Part shown: piece after piece, positions 41,809 to 50,566 of the stretch
How positions within the stretch are numbered: position 1 is the first letter of the stretch
How the letters are laid out: each line of letters opens with the position of its first letter
NCBI GenBank assembly: GCA_937930845.1
Contig: CALHBJ010000004.1
Span: 124,001-188,000 of the forward strand
Direction of reading: 5' to 3'
Source of the DNA: an uncultured Rhizobiaceae group bacterium
GTDB taxonomy: Bacteria > Pseudomonadota > Alphaproteobacteria > Rhizobiales > Rhizobiaceae
Length of the DNA: 64,000 bases
Notes under the pieces: model-generated
The model's input: only the letters and a program-made list of their open reading frames with translations
Databases searched by the model: none
Told to the model about the DNA's origin: nothing
Position numbers and translations under genes: made by a program

Positions 41809-42660
41809 ATGATGGAAGTTGATCTCAATAAGAGCAAAAGAGGCCGCCCTCGCGCGTTCCATGATAAGTCGGAAAGCAACACGGTTCAGTCGCTTGATAA
41901 GGCGATGGTCGTGCTGAAGGTTGTGTCGGAAGGGAATGGTTTGACCCTCTCCGAAATAGCGAACAAATCTGCTCATGCCGCGCCAACCGTCTACCGCTCA
42001 CTCGTTACAATGCAGCAACACGGTATTGTGGACTTTGATGAAGCGTCCCAATTGTGGCGTGTTGGAGTTGAGGCGTTTCGTATTGGAAGCCGTTTTCTGT
42101 TGAACACAAATGTTGCAGAGCAGGCACGGCCCATCATGCAGGAGTTGATGAATATAACGGGGGAGACCGCCAACCTTGGAATTATCGCGAATGCGGAAGT
42201 CGTGTTTTTGAGCCAGGTTGAGACGCATGAACCCATTCGCGCTTTCTTTCGCCCCGGTACACGGGGAGCGGTTCATGCTTCCGGCATTGGCAAGGCAGTG
42301 TTCGCATTTTGCAGCGACAGCTTCGCGAGTACCGTTATTGCGAAACTGGGCTTTGTAAAATTTACGCCAAAAACAATCTTGAGCCGAGAAGATTTAGTGG
42401 CAATGCGTGCAGAGGCGCAGACCATTGGTTTTGCCATTGATGATGAGGAAAGAACTCTGGGAATGAGGTGCATAGCAGCCCCGATCTTTGACAGTTTTGG
42501 AGAAGCAATCGCCGCCGTGTCGGTATCTGGGCCGACCGTTCGCATGTCACACGAAAAGATCCCCGGTTTGGGGCAGACGGTTCGGGAAGCTGCCGACCGC
42601 ATCACCGCGAGTACGGGCGGACGTCAACCGAGCGCGAACGGGGGGCGAAGCGGATTCTGA
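41809..42660 (+). CDS. bhcR: IclR-family regulator BhcR
   Basis: The 283-residue protein has an N-terminal winged HTH (TVQSLDKAMVVLKVVSEGNGLTLSEIANKSAHAAPTVYRSLVTMQQHGIV). An IclR effector domain follows (HASGIGKAVFAF and GFAIDDEERTLGMRCIAAPIFDSFG). Paracoccus BhcR senses glyoxylate and activates bhcABCD. Its divergent position here fits the same role. Confidence 0.92.
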   Translation: MMEVDLNKSKRGRPRAFHDKSESNTVQSLDKAMVVLKVVSEGNGLTLSEIANKSAHAAPTVYRSLVTMQQHGIVDFDEASQLWRVGVEAFRIGSRFLLNTNVAEQARPIMQELMNITGETANLGIIANAEVVFLSQVETHEPIRAFFRPGTRGAVHASGIGKAVFAFCSDSFASTVIAKLGFVKFTPKTILSREDLVAMRAEAQTIGFAIDDEERTLGMRCIAAPIFDSFGEAIAAVSVSGPTVRMSHEKIPGLGQTVREAADRITASTGGRQPSANGGRSGF

Positions 42661-43258
42661 CATAAATCCACCGGGCAGGGGGCTATTTGGTAATTTCGGG
42701 GCCTAAGCCGACCTTGGGGCATGAATTGTAAATTTGGTGAGGAACAGTAAAGCGGCCGTTCAAGTTTGCATTTTTCTTGAGCGCTATGAGTCACGGGGTG
42801 CAGTTAAATGCAAGACCGGCACTACCTTACAACACTTCCATTGGCTGCGGTGCGTCCCACCATTCCAATCTAGTCTACAATGCTGCTTGTTGTGGCAATC
42901 AATGCATCACCTATCTCGTGCCGGGCGCGATAACGTACTATTTTTGCAAGCGGGCCACTCGGGGTTTCGCCCTCGAACTAGATCATGTCCGATAGAGCCA
43001 GAACCAAAGGATCTGGTGTTTCAACCTGGTAAAGTGGGTGTTCAGGTACGCAGAAAAATCCAAATTCCTGACCGTCCAACTCAAAACTGATTTATCTCTC
43101 CATCTAAATCAACCCATGCCGTTTGCCAGCTTTTTGAACGCCAGATGAATTCGGTGTTCAGGAACGGGTCAGGCATGTGGCGATAGCAATTGATCACAGG
43201 GGCAAGACCATGAATCACACGGGGAGCATGTCGCTTCTCAATCGCCGGGAGAGGCCAA
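42661..43258. other. Intergenic stretch without a supported gene
   Basis: About 600 bases after bhcR. A 72-codon frame at 42777-42995 contains an odd run of Cys (NAACCGNQCITYL) but lacks a ribosome-binding site. The last part must hold the promoter of the repeat-protein gene. No repeats or mobile-element ends are seen. Confidence 0.5.
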
Positions 43259-43804
43259 ATGTTTATTGCACAGAATACATCATTTAAAACCACGCTGTTC
43301 GCAGCTGGAATCATCTCCACAGCAGCTTTTGTATTGCTGCCAACAGACGCCCATTCAGCCAGCAAATTTAAAGCAGGCGGCACCGCCAATGGTGCAAACC
43401 TCACCGCTGGTGGAGCTGTAAAAGCGGGATCGGCTCGTGCCAAAGGACGGGCCGATGGAAAACGGTTCACGGCCAATGGCAAGGCTTGTCACAAATCCAA
43501 CTGCGCATCCGGTTCCGCCGATGGCAAAAACCTGCGCGCCAGTGGTTCAGCCAAAGCAGGCAAGGCACGCGCCTCGGGTTCTGCTGACGGAAGAAAACTG
43601 CGGGCGAAAGGAAAAGCCTGCATTGGTAATCTCTGCGCAAGCGGCAGTGCCGATGGGAAGCGTTCCAGAGCGGGCGGCAAGGTTTGCGCGGGCAAGAGGT
43701 GCATTGGCGGTAAGGTAAGCGCCAAGCGTGTCACCAAAAAGGTCAAATCCGGAATCAAGGCAAGAGCCGGCAAAGTGGCCTCTTTGTTCAAGCGGAAGAA
43801 ATAA
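43259..43804 (+). CDS. Secreted basic protein with five 22-residue repeats
   Basis: The start at 43259 follows GGGAGAGG. The 181-residue protein has a signal peptide (residues about 8-32, cut near AHSA). Five tandem units of exactly 22 residues lie at 41-62, 63-84, 85-106, 107-128 and 129-150, each following G-S-A-D-G-K-x-L-x-A-x-G-x-A. The tail (151-181) is Lys/Arg-rich. Units 2, 4 and 5 carry a C-x4-C pair at unit positions 15 and 20; units 1 and 3 carry Lys and Arg there. The strict length suggests a solenoid, one coil per unit, with a disulfide in the Cys units. I do not recognise the family. Confidence 0.8.
   Translation: MFIAQNTSFKTTLFAAGIISTAAFVLLPTDAHSASKFKAGGTANGANLTAGGAVKAGSARAKGRADGKRFTANGKACHKSNCASGSADGKNLRASGSAKAGKARASGSADGRKLRAKGKACIGNLCASGSADGKRSRAGGKVCAGKRCIGGKVSAKRVTKKVKSGIKARAGKVASLFKRKK
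43379..43708 (+). repeat. Five 66-bp coding tandem repeats
   Basis: The units begin at 43379, 43445, 43511, 43577 and 43643. The DNA copies have diverged at synonymous sites while the protein pattern is kept, so selection acts on the protein. Confidence 0.85.
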
Positions 43805-43816
43805 ACCGTCAGCCGC

Positions 43817-43841
43817 TTGGTCCGCAATTGGTGCGGACCAA
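43817..43841. other. Stem-loop after the repeat-protein gene
   Basis: TTGGTCCGCA and TGCGGACCAA pair perfectly around a 5-nt loop, 13 nt past the stop. There is no T-run, so this may be a message-end structure and not a classical terminator. Confidence 0.55.
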
Positions 43842-43879
43842 CTGATAGCAAAACACATTTTGAAGAAACGACCAATCCG

Positions 43880-43984
43880 ATGAAAAAGTCTGTCTTCATT
43901 ACAGCAACGTTGCTGATCACACTCATAAACACTGCCGACGCCGCACGGGTTTCCCTCATGGATCCCCGATTGAATAAAAGCTGA
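43880..43984 (+). CDS. Possible small exported peptide of 34 residues
   Basis: The frame MKKSVFITATLLITLINTADAA has a textbook signal peptide, then only 12 residues (RVSLMDPRLNKS). It may be a gene truncated by a stop codon or a true micropeptide. It lies between two other exported small proteins. Confidence 0.35.
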   Translation: MKKSVFITATLLITLINTADAARVSLMDPRLNKS

Positions 43985-44022
43985 AAAGGCATGGCCACAA
44001 CATACACGAAGGGACCTGCAAA

Positions 44023-44529
44023 ATGCTTTTTACAAACCCGATCAAGGCAAAAATGATAGGCGGTAAAAGAGTATGGAAGGGACTGACTGCAGTTCTACAA
44101 CCCAAATTCCTCGCGAAGATAACCATTGCTGTCGCGCTGCTTTTGGGCTCGGCTGTCACCTCCCATGCACAATTCGGCCAAGGCCTTTTCTGGACCCACA
44201 ACGGCTCGTGGATGACCATCTACAAAACGGGGTCCGATATCGCAGTCGAGTACCAGCAGCCTAGAAACGGCTTACCAATCGGGCCTAACACCACGCTGTT
44301 TTACGGTACGATCCGGGGTAATCACATCAGCGGCACAGCACACACATTCCGCCGCGGCTGCCCGGAGGCACCATACCGAGTTTCCGGCAGGCTCAAGGAG
44401 AACGGCTCCGTAAAGAGCATTGTGCTTGGCGGTGCCGCCCCTGTTCGCAATGGATGCAAAGTCACTGGCTACACAAAACGAAGTTCCAATGCCCGCCTCG
44501 TATTTCGATTTGCTGGTACTGGCGACTGA
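44023..44529 (+). CDS. Hypothetical exported protein
   Basis: The 168-residue protein has a signal or anchor helix at about residues 32-49 (ITIAVALLLGSAVTSHA), preceded by a basic stretch. The mature part is beta-rich with WTHNGSWMTIYKTGSDIAVEY and two Cys (GCPEAPY, NGCKVTGY). Closely similar short exported proteins of unknown role exist in Alphaproteobacteria, but I cannot name the family. Confidence 0.6.
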   Translation: MLFTNPIKAKMIGGKRVWKGLTAVLQPKFLAKITIAVALLLGSAVTSHAQFGQGLFWTHNGSWMTIYKTGSDIAVEYQQPRNGLPIGPNTTLFYGTIRGNHISGTAHTFRRGCPEAPYRVSGRLKENGSVKSIVLGGAAPVRNGCKVTGYTKRSSNARLVFRFAGTGD

Positions 44530-44838
44530 TACGCCTCGTTTGTAAATGACATAGTACCGTTACGGCGTTTGCCCAAGAAAACCGTGATGGAAACTTCATC
44601 GAACTGGCAAGATGGATGGTTGAGGTGGGCGGACAGGTGTCGTTTGAGTCGTTCCGGCCCTTTGCCGACCTTGGTGCAAATCCCAGATTCTCAATCCATC
44701 TCACCAAAGCAGCCATTCAACTCAAGCTAAACTTCATGAAGTTGGATTACCGAGATGCGGACCTAAGAGAGCAAATTGTTGTTGGTTTTGCTGTTCTAAC
44801 TGCTGCTCCGCTTGATGGGCGGTAGGTTTTGTTTGTAA
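44530..44838. other. Intergenic stretch, nothing recognised
   Basis: About 310 bases between the exported protein and the convergent flavoprotein gene. The 69-codon frame at 44616-44825 has no family similarity. Confidence 0.45.
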
Positions 44839-46104
44839 TCAGACGATTGCGTTCATTGATTTTAACAAGCCAGCCACCGCGACACCATCCAGCGTAGGAT
44901 TGCAGGCAGCAACGCCGGCGGCTTCTCCTGAGGCAAACGCTGTGCCCATGACCCGGATTGATCCAAAAGACACGTCGTCCGCGCCGATGATACGTCCGCC
45001 GAAATAGAGATTGTCCAGTTCAGCTGCCCTCAGTGCGTCCAATGGAATATGTGCATATCCGTCACCCCCAACAGGATAGTACACGGGATTTCCGATCTCG
45101 GTATGTAACTCAGCAGGCCAAGCTGCACGGGCGACACCATCTTCGCGCAATCTTCCAGTCAACAAATCATCGCCGGTTAAATGATATCGCGCCTTGGGGT
45201 GTCGGCTTTCTCGTATACCAATTTGTGGGCCGGTTTGAGCCAGAAATGCATTTTGAAAACCTTCAACCGTTTCTTTCAAAACCGATACATAGTCATGGGC
45301 AGCCGAGCGCATTTCTCGTTCGGCGCGCGAGTAGGTTTGCGAGGTTAGATCTTTCATGGGCAAATCAATGATCATCCACCACAAGTCGCCACTACCGGGT
45401 ATTTGGGCATATATGCCACCATCCTTGCGCAAGACCGGATGCTTTCCGTTGACGTTGTAAGCTTCAAGCGCGGCGATGATCGCTTGCCTATCAATGACAA
45501 GATTGGGCGTTATTCCGCCGATACGAATTGGCGCGGATGCCGCGTTGAGGAATCCGGCTTCGTTTCCTGTTTGAAGAGATACACCGGCGACAAGGGATAA
45601 GTTGGCGTCGCCTGTTGCATCGACAAAGGCTTCTCCAATAAGTTTTTCGCGCCCGTCCATTCCTGCCACAACAACAGATTCCAGCTCTCGACCGGTTCGG
45701 GTAGCGGCAGCGACACGACTATGAAGGAAAACGTCTACCCCGTGGTGCGCTAGAACCCGGTCCAAGGCCAGCTTAACGCCCTCTGGTTCCAACAGAATAA
45801 TCCAGTTGCCCGTTGTTGGAGATTTGAACGGCTTACCATCCATTCCGACCCGACGCATTTCGTCCAGCACCAACCCACCCGCTCCGCCAACGGCAGGGAT
45901 TGGTGTGTCACCCTGTTGGTAAAACCCGCAGTAGGCCAAAACTTGGGAGTGAGTGGCCGCCCCGCCAAGAAAGCCGTACTTTTCAATCAGGCAGACCTTT
46001 GCCCCGCTCCGCGCTGCGCCCAATGCAGCACCCACGCCAGCCGCCCCGCCACCAGCAACAACGACGTCGTACCCACTTTCGACTTTCCGACTCACGTGCG
46101 CCAA
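44839..46104 (-). CDS. FAD-dependent oxidoreductase (FAD_oxidored type)
   Basis: The 421-residue protein opens with VVVAGGGAAGVGAALGAARSGAKVCLIEKYGFLGGAATHSQV, the FAD fold of the PF12831 group, and closes with DNLYFGGRIIGADDVSFGSIRVMGTAFASGEAAGVAA. Members are poorly characterised dehydrogenases or reductases. Its start overlaps the upstream permease gene by 13 nt, so it is the last gene of an uptake operon and likely acts on the imported compound. Confidence 0.82.
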   Translation of the reverse strand: MAHVSRKVESGYDVVVAGGGAAGVGAALGAARSGAKVCLIEKYGFLGGAATHSQVLAYCGFYQQGDTPIPAVGGAGGLVLDEMRRVGMDGKPFKSPTTGNWIILLEPEGVKLALDRVLAHHGVDVFLHSRVAAATRTGRELESVVVAGMDGREKLIGEAFVDATGDANLSLVAGVSLQTGNEAGFLNAASAPIRIGGITPNLVIDRQAIIAALEAYNVNGKHPVLRKDGGIYAQIPGSGDLWWMIIDLPMKDLTSQTYSRAEREMRSAAHDYVSVLKETVEGFQNAFLAQTGPQIGIRESRHPKARYHLTGDDLLTGRLREDGVARAAWPAELHTEIGNPVYYPVGGDGYAHIPLDALRAAELDNLYFGGRIIGADDVSFGSIRVMGTAFASGEAAGVAACNPTLDGVAVAGLLKSMNAIV

Positions 46105-46901
46105 TCCAACAAGCGATTTTCGAATAGACCTATGACCGCACTAACGCTGACGCCCAATATTGAAAGGATGGTCACACCAACGAACAGGCGCTCCAAGTCG
46201 TACAGAGAGCCGGCCTCTAAAATGTAGGCTCCGATCCCATACTCCGCACCCAACATCTCAGCGGCGACGAGCAGTATGATTGCAATCGCCAAACTGACGC
46301 GCAACCCAGACAAAATACCGGGCATGGCACCGGGGAGAACAATTTTGGTCACGATAGAAAACCACGATAGAGAAAAGCTTTGGCCCATCCGGATGAGCGA
46401 GCGGTCAACATTGTCCACCGCTCCATAGGTCGCCACCACCGTCGGCGTGAACGTCCCAAAAGCAATCAGTGCGTATTTGGAGGGCTCATCAATGCCAAAC
46501 CAGATGACAAAAAGAGGCAAAAGCGCAATTTTTGGAATCGGGAAAATCGCTGCCACTAAGGGCACAAGACCGGCGCGGACAAGTGAAAACAACCCAATCA
46601 ACACACCCACGCCAATACCCACTGAAGCGCCTATCGCGGCACCAATCACGAGGCGGCTTACCGAGGGAATCAGATGTTTCCAGAGCAAGCCGCTTTGCCA
46701 AAGATCAACAAAGGTCGCGAAAACGTCTGAGGGTTTTGGCAGGGTCAGGCTGGTGATGAATCCTGTACGCGTGCCCAATTCAGCAAGCCCAATTAGTAAA
46801 ACAAAGACGATAAACCCAACCCATTTTTTAGATTGAGGGGCAAAGCCTCCTCCACGAAAGTCGACGGTTTTTTGTGTGGCAAGTTGAGCATCTTCAGACA
46901 T
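46092..46901 (-). CDS. ABC transporter permease, SsuC/TauC type
   Basis: The 269-residue protein has six membrane segments and the coupling-helix motif seen in MGQSFSLSWFSIVTKIVLPGAMPGILSGLRVSLAIAIILLVAAEMLGAEYGIGAYI. This places it with nitrate/sulfonate/taurine permeases. It overlaps the ATPase gene by 8 nt. Confidence 0.88.
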   Translation of the reverse strand: MSEDAQLATQKTVDFRGGGFAPQSKKWVGFIVFVLLIGLAELGTRTGFITSLTLPKPSDVFATFVDLWQSGLLWKHLIPSVSRLVIGAAIGASVGIGVGVLIGLFSLVRAGLVPLVAAIFPIPKIALLPLFVIWFGIDEPSKYALIAFGTFTPTVVATYGAVDNVDRSLIRMGQSFSLSWFSIVTKIVLPGAMPGILSGLRVSLAIAIILLVAAEMLGAEYGIGAYILEAGSLYDLERLFVGVTILSILGVSVSAVIGLFENRLLDWRT

Positions 46902-47661
46902 TGAGCAACTCCTTGTCTGCGGCCACTGCTTCGTCCCGCATTAAGTTCCAAAGATGTTTTTGCTGTCGTTCCAGCTCGGGGTCACCCAACTCGCGATCGG
47001 CAAGCGACATCGTTACATCCACCACTTCACGAATGCGCCCCGGCCTGCGTGACAACACAACAATCGAGTGCCCCAGTCTCACGGCCTCGTTCAAATTATG
47101 AGTTACATAAACGGCTGTGAACGGCTCGCGGGTCCACAGCCCCACAAGGTCGTCCATAAGAAGTTCCCGTGTCTGACTGTCCAATGCCGACAGAGGTTCA
47201 TCCATCAGCATGACGGCCGGTTTGACGGCGAGGGCACGCGAAATAGCAACCCGCTGCTTCATCCCGCCCGACAGTTGTTTCGGCAGAGCTTTTCGAAAGT
47301 CTGTTAATTTTGTTCGGGCAAGAACATCCGAGATAATTTTTTCGGCCTTGGCTCCACGAATTCCGTGATCTTCAAGAACCAGACTGATGTTACCTTCCAC
47401 TGTTCGCCACGGCAGCAATGCAAAATCCTGAAAGATATAAGTAAGTGGGTTGATGCTATCAATCGGTGGTTCACCCACTTGAACAACCCGACCCGTGGAT
47501 GGTCGTTCAAGGCCTCCGATCAACCGAAGCAGGGTAGATTTCCCACATCCTGAGGGGCCCACTACGCAAATAATTTTGCCAGCCGGAATCTCAAGATCTA
47601 TGCCTTGCATGATCTCCATGTCACCGTAGTGATGACCGATGCCTTCTAGTCGAAGGTCCAT
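46894..47661 (-). CDS. ABC transporter ATPase, SsuB/TauB type
   Basis: The 255-residue protein has Walker A VGPSGCGKSTLLRLIGGLE, the Q-loop YIFQDFALLPW, the signature LSGGMKQRVAISRALAVKPAVML and Walker B MDEPLSALD, plus the YVTHNLNEAVRLG H-loop. Nitrate/sulfonate/taurine subfamily by layout. Confidence 0.93.
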   Translation of the reverse strand: MDLRLEGIGHHYGDMEIMQGIDLEIPAGKIICVVGPSGCGKSTLLRLIGGLERPSTGRVVQVGEPPIDSINPLTYIFQDFALLPWRTVEGNISLVLEDHGIRGAKAEKIISDVLARTKLTDFRKALPKQLSGGMKQRVAISRALAVKPAVMLMDEPLSALDSQTRELLMDDLVGLWTREPFTAVYVTHNLNEAVRLGHSIVVLSRRPGRIREVVDVTMSLADRELGDPELERQQKHLWNLMRDEAVAADKELLNV

Positions 47662-47725
47662 AAAGCGCCCTGGATTATGTTGTCAAAACGGGGTGGGCAG
47701 CGAATGTGCCCACCCCAGATTTTGT

Positions 47726-48745
47726 CTAATTCGAGTAGGATGCATCAACGAGAGTATCCATTGTGATACTGTCCTTGATCAGTTTTTCAGACTTGAACCA
47801 GTCCAGTTGATCTTTCACCGACGCCATATTTATAGCGGCATTTGGACTAATGCGCATTGCACCATTGCGGATGCTCGGAGCCGCCTTTTCGTAGGGGCGG
47901 TCGGCATATACGTACTTATGGACAAGCTTGACCATATTTTCTGCCGCAGCATCACCCGCCGTTTTGTCAACCAGCGCTGCATTGAAGTCTGCCGCGCCCT
48001 TTGAAAATGCCCGCAGGAATGCTTGTGTTGTGTCGCGTTTGTTGGCGGCATTGTCTGCCGATGTGAACACGACTGTCACCTGATAATTCGGGATGTAGTC
48101 CGCAACATTACCAATTATATGAACCGCACCGCCTTTATCGAGAGGCTTGGCGATGTGAGGTACAATCGACCAAGCATCAACCTGCCCGGACTTCATCGCA
48201 CCAATAATTGCACCGACCTTTTGCAGGGGTTTGAACGAAACTTTCGCGCCTTCTTTGGCCGCAATCTTTGAACCCATGTAATGGAAAGAAGATCCCGCCT
48301 GAGTCACCGCATAGGATTTGCCATCCAACTTTGCAGGAGATGTTAGGCCCGCCTTGAACGCTGCATCTGACGCCAAGATTTTTTGACCATCGATACCGGC
48401 CTCTTCCATCAGGGCCCCGCCAATGACTTTCGTTGCGCCTTTTTCAGCAAGCGAGATTAATCCGCCAGAAATTGCGGTGACTGCGTAGTCCACATCCTTT
48501 GAAGCGACTGCAACGGCCATTGGTTGGGCTGCTTGGAAAAACTTAAACTCAACGTCCAGGCCTTCTGCTTTGAAATATCCGCGCTCGAATGCCACGAAAC
48601 TCGCAGCATGACTTGTGAACCGCAGCGCGCCCACATTGATTTTTGTGTCTGCGGCATAGGATGGCACCGTGACCATCATAGATGCGGCGGCCCCGCCCAT
48701 GAGACTGATCAGTTTCAGCGTTGTTCTTCTAGAAATATTGCTCAT
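47726..48745 (-). CDS. ABC transporter substrate-binding protein (NMT1/SsuA type)
   Basis: The 339-residue protein has a Tat-like signal (SRRTTLKLISLMGGAAASMMV) and the two-lobe NMT1 fold with NVGALRFTSHAASFVAFERGYFKAEGLDVEFKFF. Its ligand is not clear from sequence. It heads the operon; the GntR gene upstream is on the same strand, 43 nt away. Confidence 0.87.
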   Translation of the reverse strand: MSNISRRTTLKLISLMGGAAASMMVTVPSYAADTKINVGALRFTSHAASFVAFERGYFKAEGLDVEFKFFQAAQPMAVAVASKDVDYAVTAISGGLISLAEKGATKVIGGALMEEAGIDGQKILASDAAFKAGLTSPAKLDGKSYAVTQAGSSFHYMGSKIAAKEGAKVSFKPLQKVGAIIGAMKSGQVDAWSIVPHIAKPLDKGGAVHIIGNVADYIPNYQVTVVFTSADNAANKRDTTQAFLRAFSKGAADFNAALVDKTAGDAAAENMVKLVHKYVYADRPYEKAAPSIRNGAMRISPNAAINMASVKDQLDWFKSEKLIKDSITMDTLVDASYSN

Positions 48746-48787
48746 CTTTTTTCTCCCTGAGTGATGAAATTGAATAGTCCTGTTCCA

Positions 48788-49477
48788 CTATGGAATTGGA
48801 TGTCCCATGCTTCCCGCATGTGAAAGATTTCCCTCAATATCTTGTCGTAGACATCCAAGCGCGGTCTGTACATCGCGCGCTAGAATGGCCTCAACCATCT
48901 GATTGTGGTTGTCGGAAACGGCTTCAAAATTGAGCTGTTGCTCGCGAAGGGCTGCTAAACGAAAGCGGCGGGATTGATCGTAGAGCTGTTTTTGAGTGGC
49001 AATGAGACGGGGAGATCCGCAAGCGGCCACGAGGCTAATGTGAAACATGCGATTGGCTTCGTCCCACGCGAGAGCACTTTCAATTGGTGATGCCACGACA
49101 TCATCCTGCGCCCGCGAAAGAGCATGGTGAGAAGCAATTATTTGGCCCTCCCAGCTGACATCGCCATTTTCGAGAGACCATTCAAGGCCAAGCCGTTCGA
49201 TCTCACATCGCAAGCGGGTAATGTCTTTCAGATCATCTTCGGTGGCTGATGCTACCCGGAACCCGCGTTGTGCGTTTGCTTCCACCAAACCTTCACTGCT
49301 CAAAAGCGTCAAAGCCTCCCGCATGGAATGGCTTGATCCACCGTAGCGGGTTCTGAGCTCTTCGATCTTCAGGCGTTTATCGGGCGACAACTCCCCAAAA
49401 GAGATGTCCCTGCGCAAGGCGCTGGCAATCAAACTGACGACTGTTTCGCTGTCACCTTTGTTGCGCGAGAAAATCAT
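48788..49477 (-). CDS. GntR-family regulator with FCD domain
   Basis: The start at 49477 gives 229 residues: an N-terminal HTH (RLKIEELRTRYGGSSHSMREALTLLSSEGLVEANAQRGFRVA) and an all-helical FCD effector domain with metal-type His and Asp/Asn positions. It lies between the ABC genes and a divergent dehydrogenase and likely controls both. Confidence 0.87.
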   Translation of the reverse strand: MIFSRNKGDSETVVSLIASALRRDISFGELSPDKRLKIEELRTRYGGSSHSMREALTLLSSEGLVEANAQRGFRVASATEDDLKDITRLRCEIERLGLEWSLENGDVSWEGQIIASHHALSRAQDDVVASPIESALAWDEANRMFHISLVAACGSPRLIATQKQLYDQSRRFRLAALREQQLNFEAVSDNHNQMVEAILARDVQTALGCLRQDIEGNLSHAGSMGHPIP

Positions 49478-49547
49478 GATCTTCCAAGAAAACAAAAAAT
49501 ATGTAAGATTATTAAAACTGCACAATCAAAAGAGTCAAGCTGGCCAC

Positions 49548-50348
49548 ATGCCGTCAAACAGAAATGCAACGCTTGTAATCCCGATAATCGGCGACCCAAT
49601 TGCTCAAGTCGCGACCCCCGATTTGTGGAACCGGGAATTTGCAGCCAACGATATCGACGCAATTTGTGTACCGCTTCATGTGCGCCCATCAGGTTTGGCG
49701 GCGTTTGTTGAATGGGTCCGGCATGCTGAAAATGTGCCGGGGTTTCTCAGCACAATTCCTCACAAATCGAAGTTGCCGGATCTTTGTGATTTTAGAAGAA
49801 GCGAAGTCGATGTTCTTGAGGTCGCAAACACGGTCAGAAAAGCCAAAGACGGAAAGCTGGAATGCGCCATGTTCGATGGCGTCGGCATGGTGAGTGCAAT
49901 CAAGACGGCCGGTACAAATTTCAGCACGGCGTCGGTTCTGATCATCGGTTCAGGAGCCGCAGGCAGTGCAATCGCTTATGAGGCACTACAATGTGGAGCA
50001 AAAGGTATTACTCTCAAAGATGTCAACCAAGACACCGTGAGCAGAGTTGTCGCCAAAATGAGGGCCGTTTTCCCCGATCGGAAAATACAATCGGAGGAAA
50101 CCAAAGACTGGCCCTATGATGTCATCATCAACGCTTCACCCATTGGAAGCTCGCCAGACGACCTCTTGCCAAGCCCGATCAATATCGCATCACCTCACGC
50201 AATTTTTGCCGATGCGATCACTGAGCCCGAAGAAACAAATTTCTTAGCATTAGCCAAGGTCGACGGATTCAAAACGGTTTCTGGCCAAGGCATGGCCGCC
50301 GCCCAAGCACTGCATATGCAACGTTTCATGGGGATGATCAAAGGTTAG
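49548..50348 (+). CDS. Shikimate/quinate dehydrogenase-like protein
   Basis: The start at 49548 gives 266 residues. The N-terminal substrate domain has PIIGDPIAQVATP and the catalytic-Lys motif FLSTIPHKSKL. The NAD(P) fold has VLIIGSGAAGSAIAYEAL, then INASPIGSSPDD and a C-terminal TVSGQGMAAAQALHMQRF. These mark the AroE superfamily, but the usual NP-T-P-MG loop is degenerate. Its position, divergent from a GntR regulator and an ABC operon, argues for a catabolic role in a cyclic or aromatic acid pathway, not the core shikimate pathway. Confidence 0.83.
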   Translation: MPSNRNATLVIPIIGDPIAQVATPDLWNREFAANDIDAICVPLHVRPSGLAAFVEWVRHAENVPGFLSTIPHKSKLPDLCDFRRSEVDVLEVANTVRKAKDGKLECAMFDGVGMVSAIKTAGTNFSTASVLIIGSGAAGSAIAYEALQCGAKGITLKDVNQDTVSRVVAKMRAVFPDRKIQSEETKDWPYDVIINASPIGSSPDDLLPSPINIASPHAIFADAITEPEETNFLALAKVDGFKTVSGQGMAAAQALHMQRFMGMIKG

Positions 50349-50566
50349 CAAGAGTCTAGAATTTGATTTGGTCCTCAACATTAGCAATATGCTCTGAGAG
50401 TGCTCTGGGAAAGGCCGAAAATTTACCTTCGAACCATTCAATCTACTGCCATTGAGTTATGTCGATAAAGGGCTCAAAGCGGTCGACCAAACTGGTTATG
50501 TGCTAGCGTTCTAAATGTCAGCAAAACGCAGACGAAGCGGTGTGGAGGGTCGGTCGGAGAACTGTC

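Noticed and set aside
42777-42995. 72-codon Cys-rich frame after bhcR
   Set aside because: The Cys run is striking but there is no ribosome-binding site, signal peptide or recognisable domain.
44616-44825. 69-codon plus-strand frame before the flavoprotein gene
   Set aside because: No ribosome-binding site, no signal, no domain.
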